Assembly (NCBI GenBank): GCA_017430725.1
Contig: JAFRMK010000010.1
Location: 1-64,000, forward strand
Origin: Candidatus Saccharimonadota bacterium
GTDB lineage: Bacteria; Patescibacteriota; Saccharimonadia; Saccharimonadales; Saccharimonadaceae
Reading direction: 5' to 3'
DNA length: 64,000 nt
Below, in pieces: positions 36,392 through 45,570 of the stretch; the first letter of the stretch is position 1; each line of letters begins with the position of its first letter. The translations under genes were made by a program, and so were the position numbers. A model generated the notes under the pieces. The model did no database searches, had not been told where the DNA came from, and saw only the letters and a list, made by a program, of their open reading frames with translations.

Positions 36392-39139
36392 ATGAATTTG
36401 CTAGGTCTCATTTTCTCGCCAATCGTTTGGATTCCCATCGTGACAATCCTCGGCGTGGCGACTTACCAAAACTATAAAAAACGCAATCGGCTGCAGGTGC
36501 TCAATCTTGACAGCGTTCTTTTGATGCTCGAAATTCCGAAAGATAATGACAAAAAGGAACTGTCCGCCGAACAACTGTTCGCCTCGCTGCACGGCATCTT
36601 GCGTGACGCCGAGGATTTGCGCAATTCCGGCGGCGTACAAGAGCATCTCTCCTTCGAAATCGCCTCTGTTGGCAACCAGATTCGTTTCTTCGTATGGACG
36701 CCAAAAATCCTCCAATCATTCGTAGAAGGGCAGATTTACGCCCAATATCCCAGCGTGCAAATCTACCGCATCAAAGAGGACTACGTCGACCGGCGCAAAA
36801 ACTATCCCATTAACCTCAGTACCGAAATCGTCCTAACAGAGAACGAGGCGCTACCCATCAAGACTTTCGACACATTCGAGGTCGACCCCTTGGCCGGCAT
36901 CACCGGTACGCTCGCCAAACTCAACCCGAACGGGGGAGAGGAGCTCTGGATACAAATCCTCACACGCCCCATTGCCGACGATTGGCACAAGAAGAGCGAG
37001 CGCTGGATTGATTCAGTCAAAAACGGCACCCTTGGCGGCTTCCGCTTCGACTGGCAATATTTCGCGCAAATCATCGCCGCGCTCTGGCGACCACCAGAGG
37101 GTAGTGAAACAGAGGGCAAAGAACTCTCCGACCGCGACAAAACTCGCATCGCCAAAGCTGAAGAAAAAGCCACCAAACTCGGTTATCAAGTCAAGATCCG
37201 CATTGCCTATGTCGGCCAGAACGAAATTGACGCCAAACTCAATATGCAAGCCCTGATTGGCACCTTCAAACAGTTCAATTCCACCAACTTGAATGGTTTC
37301 AAGGCGCTCGGTTTTTCACGCGACCCACACGCACTTGACGCCTACAAGTTGCGCCAATTCTCCGACAGTGGCTTTGTCCTAAACATCTCCGAACTTGCCT
37401 CCGTCTATCATCTGCCGCACACCAGCGTTGAAACCCCCAATATCGTCTGGGCCTCCAGCAAGACCGCCGAGCCGCCCGCCAAGCTACCGATGCTCACCGG
37501 CAACGACAGTTACGACGAAAACATTTCCGCCTTCGGCCTAACGGATTTCCGCGGCATCAAACATCAGTTTGGTATGTATCGCCGCGACCGCTCGCGTCAT
37601 GTCTACATCATCGGTCAAACCGGCTCCGGTAAATCCGGCCTTCTCACGCTGTTCGCACTCAGCGACATCTACCACAACCAGGGCTACTGCATTATCGACC
37701 CCCATGGCGACCTCGCCACCGATAATCTCTCCTTCATCCCAGAATCGCGCGTCAAAGACGTCGTCTATTTCAATCCCGCCGACACTCAATACCCCATGGC
37801 TTTCAATCCGCTCGAAATCGACGACCCGGCGCGCAAACCAAACATCTCCTCAGAAGTCATCGGCGTTTTGAAGCGGATGTTCGGCGATTCTTGGGGTCCA
37901 CGCCTAGAACACATCTTACGCTACACCTTATTAGCCCTGCTTGACCGACCACAGGCGACACTTCTAGACATCTCTCGCATGCTCACCGATAAAGAATTCC
38001 GCAAAGAAACTCTTGCCTACTGCAAAGACGTCACAGTACTTCAATTCTGGAAGCAGGAGTTCGGCTCGTGGAGCGAAAAACAAGTCACCGAATCAGTCGC
38101 CCCAGTACTCAACAAAGTCGGCGCCTTCACTGCTAACCCAATTATCCGCAACATCATTGGTCAGCCCAAGTCCAGCTTCAACATTCGCCAGATTATGGAC
38201 GAAGGCAAAATTCTCGTCGTCAACCTCTCGAAGGGCCTAATCGGCGAGGATAACGCCGGCATCCTCGGCGCCTTCCTCGTCACCAAAGTCCAGCTTTCCG
38301 CCATGTCTCGCTCCGATAGTCCGCGCGTCGAAGACCGCCGACCCTTCTATCTCTATGTCGACGAGTTCCAAAACTTCGCTACCGACTCCTTTGCTGTCAT
38401 CTTGTCCGAAGCACGCAAATACGGCCTCAATCTCACGGTCGCCAATCAATACACCTCACAGATGACCGATGCCGTACGCGACGCCGTCTTCGGCAACGTC
38501 GGCACCACCATCTCGTTCCGCGTTTCCGCCGATGACGCGCCTATTCTCGCCAAACAATTTGAGCCAATCTTTGAGGCACAGGATCTACTCAATCTCAACA
38601 ACCGCCACTTTGTCACCTCCATGATTATCAACGGCGAAAAAACACCCGCTTTCTCTGCTACCACGCTCAGTATCCCCAAAGCCCCCAACGATCTGACGGC
38701 GCAAATTATCCGCAATAGTCGCCTCAATTATGCTCGCAGTCGCGAAGCCGTCGAGAAAGATATCCGTGCCAACATCGAAGCCGCCGATAAATGGAAAAAG
38801 GCTTTGTCAGATTCCGGCCGCGCCGCCGGCGAACGCAGCCAGGAGAGTAGTGCAAAAAAGGCCAAAAACAGCTTCAAATTCACGCCCCAGACCGACTTCC
38901 GCAAACAGAAAATCTCCCCCAATGCCGCCGAAGAAAAAGCCGACTCTGGCAACAATCTGAAAAACCTCGGCAAGCTCATCGAACAACAGCAATATAAATC
39001 ACCCAACATCAAAATCACCCACGTCGACACCGATAACCATGCGTCGTCCAATAACGACAGCGACACGCCACGCCGCCCCGTCATCAGCTCTGGCAACAAC
39101 GCGCCAAAGCGCAATAAAGCCAAAAAGCGCAAGCACTAG
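36392..39139 (+). CDS. TraG/VirD4-like membrane ATPase
   Basis: A 915-residue protein with one N-terminal membrane helix (about 5-25), a long accessory region (about 40-390) and a VirD4/TraG-type motor domain: Walker A GQTGSGKSG (about 411), IDPHGDL, Walker B YLYVDEFQNF (about 656) and a following ANQYTSQM. The C-terminal 150 residues are charged, low-complexity and end with a basic Lys/Arg cluster. Relatives move DNA or protein through type IV secretion systems, but no other T4SS gene is in the window. Solitary large TraG-like ATPases are common in Patescibacteria, so a DNA-uptake or surface-transport motor is a reasonable inference. Confidence 0.83.
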   Translation: MNLLGLIFSPIVWIPIVTILGVATYQNYKKRNRLQVLNLDSVLLMLEIPKDNDKKELSAEQLFASLHGILRDAEDLRNSGGVQEHLSFEIASVGNQIRFFVWTPKILQSFVEGQIYAQYPSVQIYRIKEDYVDRRKNYPINLSTEIVLTENEALPIKTFDTFEVDPLAGITGTLAKLNPNGGEELWIQILTRPIADDWHKKSERWIDSVKNGTLGGFRFDWQYFAQIIAALWRPPEGSETEGKELSDRDKTRIAKAEEKATKLGYQVKIRIAYVGQNEIDAKLNMQALIGTFKQFNSTNLNGFKALGFSRDPHALDAYKLRQFSDSGFVLNISELASVYHLPHTSVETPNIVWASSKTAEPPAKLPMLTGNDSYDENISAFGLTDFRGIKHQFGMYRRDRSRHVYIIGQTGSGKSGLLTLFALSDIYHNQGYCIIDPHGDLATDNLSFIPESRVKDVVYFNPADTQYPMAFNPLEIDDPARKPNISSEVIGVLKRMFGDSWGPRLEHILRYTLLALLDRPQATLLDISRMLTDKEFRKETLAYCKDVTVLQFWKQEFGSWSEKQVTESVAPVLNKVGAFTANPIIRNIIGQPKSSFNIRQIMDEGKILVVNLSKGLIGEDNAGILGAFLVTKVQLSAMSRSDSPRVEDRRPFYLYVDEFQNFATDSFAVILSEARKYGLNLTVANQYTSQMTDAVRDAVFGNVGTTISFRVSADDAPILAKQFEPIFEAQDLLNLNNRHFVTSMIINGEKTPAFSATTLSIPKAPNDLTAQIIRNSRLNYARSREAVEKDIRANIEAADKWKKALSDSGRAAGERSQESSAKKAKNSFKFTPQTDFRKQKISPNAAEEKADSGNNLKNLGKLIEQQQYKSPNIKITHVDTDNHASSNNDSDTPRRPVISSGNNAPKRNKAKKRKH

Positions 39140-39154
39140 TCCATAACTAAACAG

Positions 39155-39273
39155 CCGAACAAAATACCGTGAAATTTTTTAATGCAAAAGATTTCACGCT
39201 ATTATCTACCGTTCGGTAGTACAAGACAGACGACTACCGATTTGGCCATAAAACCGAACAAAAGCCGAACAAA
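39155..39273 (+). repeat. Left CCGAACAAA repeats (3 copies)
   Basis: CCGAACAAA at 39155-39163, 39254-39262 and 39265-39273, all in the same orientation. The last two are 11 bp apart, about one helical turn. Confidence 0.7.
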
Positions 39274-39439
39274 GGGTCGGCCTCTGATTGTCTTGTCGGC
39301 ATTTTTCCACCTTAGAGACAAACAACACATATCTGACGTTTTTACGTGCAAACACGCACAAGGCCACAGCAGCGCGCAGAAGGCAAACTATAGTGCAAAA
39401 CGGGAAAACATAAGCAAAAACAAGAAAAATCGCACAGAA

Positions 39440-39460
39440 GCGCAAATAGGGCGCAAATAG
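39440..39460 (+). repeat. GCGCAAATAG tandem pair
   Basis: Two identical 10-mers, 39440-39449 and 39451-39460, again in 11-bp register. Confidence 0.65.
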
Positions 39461-39535
39461 AGCAAGTTGCCGGCATTGGTTCATATTTATACCTGAAATA
39501 GACGTATAGACAATCAACTTTTGCCTAGAATTTTA

Positions 39536-39563
39536 ATGTCGCACAATGTATATTTCACGACAT
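39536..39563. other. dif-like 11-6-11 palindrome (tentative)
   Basis: Two 11-bp arms flank the hexamer TGTATA (39547-39552), the same central hexamer as E. coli dif. Outer halves ATGTCG and CGACAT are perfect inverted repeats; 8 of 11 arm positions match overall. The inner arm bases are less dif-like. Confidence 0.25.
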
Positions 39564-39924
39564 ATAATATATCAACCCCGCTATAATAATAGTCGAGCAA
39601 TAGCAACACTAATGCTGTACCGCCGCCACCCTTCTCCGACTAAGAGCCGTCTTTTAAGTCGCAATCAGCAGGGGGCGCACCCCCAGAAAACTACGTATCG
39701 CGCTTTCGCGAGAAGCGCTCGGGAGAGTCCAAAATTTGACAACAAAAAAGACAAAATCATCAACGACCCCTGTAAAAATACATATTATAACATAATTATA
39801 CCTAAAATCGGCCAAATTGGTGCCAAGAAAATATGTTTGCGCTCCACCGCCCCGCCCCATCGAGTTTTCCACAAGCCGCAAACGCCGCTTCGCTCAAACA
39901 ATCAAAACTATCTTGCAAAAACGT

Positions 39925-39944
39925 CCGAACAAACACCGAACAAA
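39925..39944 (+). repeat. Right CCGAACAAA pair
   Basis: CCGAACAAA at 39925-39933 and 39936-39944, 11 bp apart, same orientation as the left copies. Confidence 0.7.
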
Positions 39945-39968
39945 GTAGGGCGCAAAGAGCACAAAAGC

Positions 39969-40550
39969 CTATTTGTAATAGGCCTTGCCCTTCACCCGCA
40001 AATCAACATACTCACAAACCACCCCCCTGCCGCTCAGATACTTTACCATCTCAGCCATGTCCTCGGCCTGCACCGCACTGCTCCGGTCAATCGTCATCTT
40101 ATAGTACTCTGTTCTCCCCTCAAGATAAACGTGAATTTCGCGCGCTTTCTGGAACGGCAGAACCACTCGCTCGACCTTCAGACCATACTCCTTCACGTCG
40201 GCCTCTAGGTGCGCCACGAATTCTGTCACACGCGCCGACACCGCCTCGCTCGCATTCTCATCAATAATCGCCACCGTTGGCGTTAATTCGGCCTCCATTT
40301 CAGCCAAACGCTCCGCTTCACGCTGTTCGGCCAAGCGCAGAGACATAACCGCAAACACCGCAGCCACAGCCAACAACACCACCGTCACAATCGCAATCGC
40401 AACACCGTTGCGTCGATGTTTTTTTCGGTGCGCCCTGCTCCGCTCTAGCTCTGAATACCGCCGTTGTCGGCTTTCGCCGGCAATCGTATAGCCAATCCGA
40501 TATTTCCCGTCTGCGGCCTTCGCTTGCTTGCTCTGCCCTTTGCTACGCAT
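39969..40550 (-). CDS. FtsQ/DivIB-like division protein (tentative)
   Basis: A 193-residue protein with a basic cytoplasmic N-terminus (about 1-48), one membrane helix (about 49-70), a short coiled stretch and an extracytoplasmic domain. Its C-terminus, VCEYVDLRVKGKAYYK, has the form of the FtsQ/DivIB ending (yIDLRy...vyvk), and the preceding residues fit the end of an FtsQ beta-domain; a POTRA domain is not obvious. It follows pgk by 5 bp on the same strand, downstream of the dcw cluster that otherwise lacks ftsQ. Assignment as FtsQ-like is an inference from topology, C-terminus and neighbourhood. Confidence 0.5.
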   Translation of the reverse strand: MRSKGQSKQAKAADGKYRIGYTIAGESRQRRYSELERSRAHRKKHRRNGVAIAIVTVVLLAVAAVFAVMSLRLAEQREAERLAEMEAELTPTVAIIDENASEAVSARVTEFVAHLEADVKEYGLKVERVVLPFQKAREIHVYLEGRTEYYKMTIDRSSAVQAEDMAEMVKYLSGRGVVCEYVDLRVKGKAYYK

Positions 40551-40555
40551 CTGCT

Positions 40556-41629
40556 TTAGCTATTTTGTAGCACCTCAAGTCCGGGCAGGCTTTCGTCCAG
40601 CAGATATTTCAAGCCGGCACCACCGCCAGTCAAAATCATCGTATAGCTCAAGCTCGGATCTTCTTTCATCAATGACTCGACAAATCCCGCCGTATCGCCA
40701 CCACCAATCACGGTATTCGCTCCGCTCAGATGCCCCATCGCTTCTGCAATCTTGCGTGAACCGGTCGAAAACTCCGCCGTTTCCGCCATCCCCATCGTAC
40801 CATTCCAGATAATCGTCTTGGCATCTCGCATCATATCAATGATATGCGCCGTGCTAGCTTCGTCAATGTCCAACTTCGCACCTTCGGCGTTGCTGACAAA
40901 ACCTTCCGCAACATAAATTTTCGGGTCGCTCACGCTTAGGCCATCGACTGCAATCTTGCCACCGACTGCAATCTTGTCGGCAATCGGCAAAAACCGTTCA
41001 ATCAGCGGCTTCTTGTCTTCCACCTTTGCACCGCCCACGATAAACATCAGTGGGCGTTCGGGATTCTCCATGACGGCATCCAGAGCCTTCGCTTCTTTCT
41101 CGACCAGCAAGCCCGCTACGGCTGGCAGCAAACGCGCCATCGCATCAGTCGAAGCGTGCTTGCGATGCAATACTGCAAAACCATCCTGCACAAACACGTC
41201 GGCGCCCGTCTCGCTGACAATCTTTTGCGCAAACTCTGCCGAATTCGCTTCTTCTTCCGGCGCAAAACGCAAATTCTCCAACATCAAAATCCCACCTTCC
41301 GGCAATTTCTCAACTGCATTTGCGACGTTACCGGTCGCCCAATCAACGAAGGCCACCACGTGCCCAGGCATCAGTTCTGCCAGGCGCTCGGCTGTCGGCT
41401 TTAGCGAAAACGCCGGGTCGGCCTGCCCTGCTGGTCGGCCAAGGTGCGACATCAAAATCATGCGCTTCACGCCATGTTCGCGCAAATATTCCAAAGTCGG
41501 CAAACTTTCACGCAACCGCAACTCATCGACTACTTTGCCATCCTTTATGCTGACATTGTAATCCACACGCACTAGTGCCGTCTTGCCCTGCCAGTCAACA
41601 TCTCGGATTGTTTTTTTATTGAAGCTCAT
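40556..41629 (-). CDS. pgk: Phosphoglycerate kinase
   Basis: Transfers phosphate from 1,3-bisphosphoglycerate to ADP. 357 residues, shorter than the usual 390-415. N-terminal VRVDYNV, SHLGRP and LENLRF; GGAKVEDK in the hinge area; C-terminal nucleotide-binding IIWNGTMGM and VIGGGDTAGF. The motif usually read as DxFGTAHR is DGFAVLHRKHAS, a small change. A strong Shine-Dalgarno AAAGGAGGG precedes the ATG at 41629. It is the second gene after pyk (26 bp gap), so both ATP-forming glycolytic enzymes are co-transcribed. Confidence 0.95.
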   Translation of the reverse strand: MSFNKKTIRDVDWQGKTALVRVDYNVSIKDGKVVDELRLRESLPTLEYLREHGVKRMILMSHLGRPAGQADPAFSLKPTAERLAELMPGHVVAFVDWATGNVANAVEKLPEGGILMLENLRFAPEEEANSAEFAQKIVSETGADVFVQDGFAVLHRKHASTDAMARLLPAVAGLLVEKEAKALDAVMENPERPLMFIVGGAKVEDKKPLIERFLPIADKIAVGGKIAVDGLSVSDPKIYVAEGFVSNAEGAKLDIDEASTAHIIDMMRDAKTIIWNGTMGMAETAEFSTGSRKIAEAMGHLSGANTVIGGGDTAGFVESLMKEDPSLSYTMILTGGGAGLKYLLDESLPGLEVLQNS

Positions 41630-41655
41630 AGCCCTCCTTTTTACTTTATTGATGA

Positions 41656-43089
41656 TTAAATTTTACGTACTTCAATGCGATTTGTGCCGCCCTCCTCGTC
41701 ACGCAAGCCGGACACAAACACTACCGTCAGCTCTTTCTGGCCTTCTTGCATCTTTAGATAGCCGTTCGCCTTTAATTCTTGCACCAAATCCACCACGTAG
41801 CCTTCCGCAAATGGCCGCACATAGGCCGAGTTTGCGTAAGTCAGTGCCAATTGCCCTGCAACACGTGGATTACTCGTCACGGACACCATCGGAATATTCG
41901 GTCGCTGCGCCGCAATCGCGTCAGCCGTTGCTCCGCTCGACGTCCCCACAGCAATCAAATCAGCCTCAATCTTTTCAGCCAAACGCACCGCCGCCTGCGA
42001 AATTGCGTCATAGTTCTTGTACTCTCCTGTTACTTCCTTACTCAGCGGCAAAATCTTCGAATGTGATTGCGTATACAGAATCACTTTTTTCATTTCTTTC
42101 ACCGCCTCAATCGGATATTTGCCGTTGGCCGTTTCATCCGACAGCATCACTGCATCCGCGCCCAACAAAACCGCCGTCGCAACATCTGAAACCTCCGCTC
42201 TGGTCGGTCGCGGATTTTCGACCATGCTGCCCATCATTTGCGTCGCCACGATGCAAATCTTGGCATACTGTCGACACAGCGCAATCAGTTTGCGTTGCAC
42301 GATTGGTACGATTTCCGCCCCCGCTTCATACGCCAAATCACCTCGCGCAACCATCACGCCGTCGGCCGCACGCACGATCGCCTCCATCGTTTCGTCGTCC
42401 ATCACGGCACGCTTGGTTTCGATTTTTGCAATAATGCGCGCTGTCGAGCCGTACGACACCATCACCTGACGCAACTTCTCGATGTCGTTCGCATTCTGCA
42501 CAAAACTCATCGCCACATAGTCAAAATCACGGCTTGCACCATATTCAATATCAGCCAAGTCTTTCTCGGTTATTACGTCACCGCCCATGTCGGTATCTGG
42601 CAAATTAATCCCCTTGCGGCTCATCACATAACCATCATTCTTCGCGCGTATCTTGATGGCCGAATCCGATACTTTCTCAATCATCTCAGCCTCAATTTTG
42701 CCGTCAAACAACAACACCGGCTCACCAACTTGCACCTTCTCTGCCAAATTATATTGCACCGGCAAAGTCATGCCACCATCATGCACGATTGGCGCCGACT
42801 CCAAAATCAGCTCATCGCCCTCTTTAATGTCAAAATGATTGTCTTTCACGTCGCCCAGACGAATCTTCGGCCCCTGCAAATCCTGCAAAATCGCCACCGA
42901 CTTTCCTCTCTCGGCCGCAAAGCGTCGAATCAAATTGATTTGCTCATCACGCTCATCATAGCTGCCATGGCTAAAATTCAAACGAAAACCGTTCACGCCC
43001 GCATAAACCATCTCTTTTAGCTTTTCTTCGCCAAAGACCGACGGACCGACTGTTGCAAGAATTTTTGTTCGCTTGAAAAGTTTACTCAT
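41656..43089 (-). CDS. pyk: Pyruvate kinase
   Basis: Final ATP-forming step of glycolysis. 477 residues. Motifs: TVGPS and RLNFSHG at the N-terminus, DLQGPKIRLG, the catalytic Lys in IIAKIET, MVARGDLAYE binding Mg and phosphoenolpyruvate, QMMGSM, and SDETANG. The C-terminal allosteric domain is complete. The ATG at 43089 lies 6 nt after a minus-strand extended -10, so the pyk-pgk-FtsQ-like transcript probably begins leaderless here. Confidence 0.96.
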   Translation of the reverse strand: MSKLFKRTKILATVGPSVFGEEKLKEMVYAGVNGFRLNFSHGSYDERDEQINLIRRFAAERGKSVAILQDLQGPKIRLGDVKDNHFDIKEGDELILESAPIVHDGGMTLPVQYNLAEKVQVGEPVLLFDGKIEAEMIEKVSDSAIKIRAKNDGYVMSRKGINLPDTDMGGDVITEKDLADIEYGASRDFDYVAMSFVQNANDIEKLRQVMVSYGSTARIIAKIETKRAVMDDETMEAIVRAADGVMVARGDLAYEAGAEIVPIVQRKLIALCRQYAKICIVATQMMGSMVENPRPTRAEVSDVATAVLLGADAVMLSDETANGKYPIEAVKEMKKVILYTQSHSKILPLSKEVTGEYKNYDAISQAAVRLAEKIEADLIAVGTSSGATADAIAAQRPNIPMVSVTSNPRVAGQLALTYANSAYVRPFAEGYVVDLVQELKANGYLKMQEGQKELTVVFVSGLRDEEGGTNRIEVRKI

Positions 43090-43095
43090 GCCTGA

Positions 43096-43104
43096 ATTAT
43101 ACCA
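43096..43104 (-). promoter_or_regulatory. Extended -10 of pyk
   Basis: Minus-strand TGGTATAAT ends 6 nt before the ATG at 43089. Confidence 0.65.
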
Positions 43105-43130
43105 CCGATAATTAAAAAAGCATAACCGAC

Positions 43131-43158
43131 AAAAAAGTTTCCCGACAAATCGGGAAAC
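43131..43158 (-). terminator. Terminator of tRNA-Glu(TTC)
   Basis: Minus-strand TTTCCCGA and TCGGGAAA form an 8-bp stem with a 4-nt loop, followed by C and six T. Confidence 0.85.
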
Positions 43159-43170
43159 TAAAACACAAAT

Positions 43171-43246
43171 TGGTGATCACGGAGGGATTCGAACCCTCGA
43201 TTGCCAGGATGAAAACCTGGAGTCCTAACCACTAGACGACGTGACC
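43171..43246 (-). tRNA. tRNA-Glu (TTC)
   Basis: Complete minus-strand cloverleaf with encoded CCA. Acceptor GGTCACG pairs with CGTGATC (one G-U); the anticodon arm CCAGG / TTTTCAT / CCTGG gives anticodon TTC (reads GAA). T-arm GGGTTCGAATCCC. A minus-strand TGTTAAAAT box (43258-43266) at the murG 3' end may be its promoter. Confidence 0.95.
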
Positions 43247-43260
43247 AGAGTGTCTATATT

Positions 43261-44433
43261 TTAACATAAAGCCACGTCAAGCACAATATCAACCAGATTC
43301 TTCGCAGCGTTCTCCTTCGAAAACGTCTTCAACTGCTTCGCCAACTCGGCGCGTTTTGCGTCGTTCTTCAACAACTTCCGCACTTCCTTCAGCAGTAATT
43401 CCGGCTTCTCGTGCATCTCCTCGTCGCCAATCACCACCGCCGCCCCCTCCTCGGCATAAGTCTTCGCATTCTTGACCTGATGATAACCAGGCAACTTATG
43501 ATTTGGCACCATAATTACCGCCTTGGCCATGCTCGACAACTCAGTCATTGTGGACGCCCCTGCCCTGCTAACCACCAAATCAGCCGCACCAAACAATTTC
43601 CACATTTCACCGGAAAATTCCAACATCCGAAAATTACTTTGCAGTTTTCCGTCTTCCCACTTTTCATATTCCTTCAAATCCAACATCTCCGGATAACGCT
43701 CGCGCCCCGCCACCAGCAATACACTCGTGACTTTCAGAAGCTCCGGCAATATTTCTCGTATCGCCAAATTAATGTGTTCCGCGCCCAAACTGCCACCCGT
43801 CACCACCATCAACGGCGCATCAGGCGCAAAGCCCAACTCGCGCTTAAACGCCTTCTGTTTTGCGGCGTTCGTCGGTCGAAACTCCTCGCTTATCGGAATC
43901 CCCGTCCAAACAGCCTTATCTTCGGGATAATTGTAATATTTCAAGGGCATTCCAGTCGCAATTTTCGCGGCATGCTTCGACAATATCCGGTTCGTCAGGC
44001 CAGGCGTCGCATCGCTGTCATGCACAACATAGGGAATCTTCAGCAATCGCGCCACCAAACCAACCGGCAGACAGACATACCCGCCCTTCAGGAAAATCAC
44101 ATCCGGTCGGTTGCGCGCCAGACGCCATAAGCTTTGCGCGAAGCCTCCCATAATTCGGAAAGAGTCTGCGATGTTCTTCAAAATAACATCAAAATGCTGT
44201 AAGTACATCAGAAAAGTGAAGTGTGTATAGCGGCGCAATTTTCCAGCCAGGATTTTTCGCACCCGCAAATCCATCTCATTCTCGAATGCCAACTTTTTGA
44301 CGTTTTTGTAATATTTCTTGTCGGTCCAAAATTCAATCTTGGCGCGTGGTCGCTCTTTCCAAATCTCACGTACGACGGCGATTACTGGTGTAACGTGACC
44401 GCCACTGCCGCCCCCGACTACTAGTATCTTCAT
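43261..44433 (-). CDS. murG: Undecaprenyl-PP-MurNAc-pentapeptide GlcNAc transferase
   Basis: Adds GlcNAc to lipid I, making lipid II on the inner membrane face. 390 residues, GT28 fold: the N-terminal GGGSGGHVTPV binds the acceptor phosphate; the C-terminal VTGGSLGAEHIN and SRAGASTMTEL (UDP-GlcNAc site) are typical, the latter followed by MVPNHKLPGYHQVKNA. The start at 44433 is chosen because MKILVVGGG begins the fold and GAGAGGA precedes it; a frame 18 codons longer is less likely. The murG start lies inside the shifted C-terminal frame of ftsW. Confidence 0.93.
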   Translation of the reverse strand: MKILVVGGGSGGHVTPVIAVVREIWKERPRAKIEFWTDKKYYKNVKKLAFENEMDLRVRKILAGKLRRYTHFTFLMYLQHFDVILKNIADSFRIMGGFAQSLWRLARNRPDVIFLKGGYVCLPVGLVARLLKIPYVVHDSDATPGLTNRILSKHAAKIATGMPLKYYNYPEDKAVWTGIPISEEFRPTNAAKQKAFKRELGFAPDAPLMVVTGGSLGAEHINLAIREILPELLKVTSVLLVAGRERYPEMLDLKEYEKWEDGKLQSNFRMLEFSGEMWKLFGAADLVVSRAGASTMTELSSMAKAVIMVPNHKLPGYHQVKNAKTYAEEGAAVVIGDEEMHEKPELLLKEVRKLLKNDAKRAELAKQLKTFSKENAAKNLVDIVLDVALC

Positions 44434-45570
44434 CAATCGTTCCTCTCTTTGTCCAGCATGATTTTTGTAGCACCATGCCATAAGCAAACGCCACGCACAT
44501 CAAACTTGAGCCGCCATAGCTCAAGAACGGCAAGGTCGTCCCTTCATCGGGATGAGCCCCGTCATTCCCCCTACGTGCATTATAACATGCGCCAAAATCC
44601 ACGCAAAAACCCCTAAAACCATCATCCTATCCGCCAAATCCTCTGTTCGATGCGCCACCGCCTCGATGTGCAGAAGCATCAGTACGTACGCCACCAACAC
44701 CAACATCGCACCAAAGTATCCCCAAATCTCGCCAATTATCGGAAAAATCGAATCCGATATCGCCTCCGGCAAATAACCCGTTGATGAAACGCTATTACCG
44801 ATGCCAACACCAGTCAAACCGCCCGTGCCAAAACTCATCAAAGCATTTCCGCTGTGATAGCTTCCGTTCAGCCAACTGTTCAAGCGCTCTTCACGGTGGT
44901 TGCCACTACTGTCGCCACTGATGCCAACCAAGGCCAATCCTGCGATGGCCAAGCACAGCAAAATGATACCGAATTGCTTCCAACTAATTCCCGCCACGAA
45001 CACCATCACGGCCATCATAAAAATAATTACTACGGTATTGCCAAGGTCTTTCTGCAAAAAACCAACCACGAACAGGCTAATCATCGCTAGCGTCGCAAAC
45101 GGCACCCAAAACTCTTTCTCGCCATACGTGCCCTGCTCTTTTCTGCTCTGTATCAACCACGGCACATAAAACAGCACGGCCACTTTCAGCAGTTCGGACG
45201 GCTGCAGGCTTATTCCGACATTCAGCCACCGGCAAGCCCCCAACTCGCATTGCACCAAGGGGGCACCAAATCGCCCCAATGCAACGTAAACATTTAGCAG
45301 TATTACGACCAACAGCACGTATTTAGCAATTTTCTCGCGATTGTCCGCCAAAAACTGACCGATTTTGCCCCGCCAAATCAATGACGCCCCTACCGTCAGC
45401 GCCACCGCCGCCACCACAATCGAGCGCAAATGCCCAATAAAATAGGTGTTTTCTGGTTTACCCTCAGCGAGCGCCACGCGCGGCCCGATAGCATAAATCG
45501 TCAATAGGCTAATCGCCAGCATCGCAATTACTAGCACAACCAACAGCACGTCAACGCGATGCTTTCTCAT
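44366..45570 (-). CDS. ftsW: SEDS glycosyltransferase FtsW, frame broken near the C-terminus
   Basis: Polytopic septal peptidoglycan polymerase or lipid II handler. From ATG 45570 the frame gives about 340 residues with LQPSELLKVAVL, QKDLGNTVVI, a GVGIGNS segment and HVGGMTGLIPMKG, then stops early at 44521. The expected continuation, TTLPFLSYGGSSLM, is present at once in the -1 frame and runs to 44366. The break maps to a GGG run (plus-strand 44540-44542): one extra G, or a -1 slip after AAG, restores the family sequence exactly. It is therefore a true frameshift, a programmed slip or a one-base sequence error. The restored tail overlaps murG by about 68 bp. The start overlaps the mraY stop by one base. 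Confidence 0.8.

Larger units (their letters stand above)
39140..39968. other. 829-bp non-coding gap between convergent genes
   Basis: AT-rich region between the TraG-like gene and the FtsQ-like gene, ends facing each other. It holds direct repeats of CCGAACAAA at 39155, 39254, 39265, 39925 and 39936 (the paired copies 11 bp apart), two GCGCAAATAG copies 11 bp apart (39440, 39451), inverted repeats CGTGAAAT/ATTTCACG (39168-39198), CTACCG/CGGTAG (39206-39219) and GCGCTT/AAGCGC near 39690-39710, a DnaA-box-like TTTTCCACA (39865-39873) and a 28-bp dif-like palindrome (39536-39563). Reading frames through it look spurious. Confidence 0.6.

Noticed and set aside
39654-39881. A 75-codon minus-strand frame in the same gap
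   Set aside because: Passes through hairpin-forming DNA, no start signal, no recognisable domain.
39155-39944. CCGAACAAA repeats as polar sequences directing FtsK
   Set aside because: All copies point the same way on both sides of the dif-like site, whereas such polar motifs should invert there.
39140-39968. Replication terminus at the gene-orientation switch
   Set aside because: The + strand stays C-rich on both sides by eye, so there is no skew reversal; kept only as a weak option under the dif-like finding.
39546-40208. A 220-codon open frame on the + strand
   Set aside because: It begins in the repeat-rich gap, has no promoter at leaderless spacing or ribosome-binding site, a composition unlike its neighbours, and runs antisense through the FtsQ-like gene.
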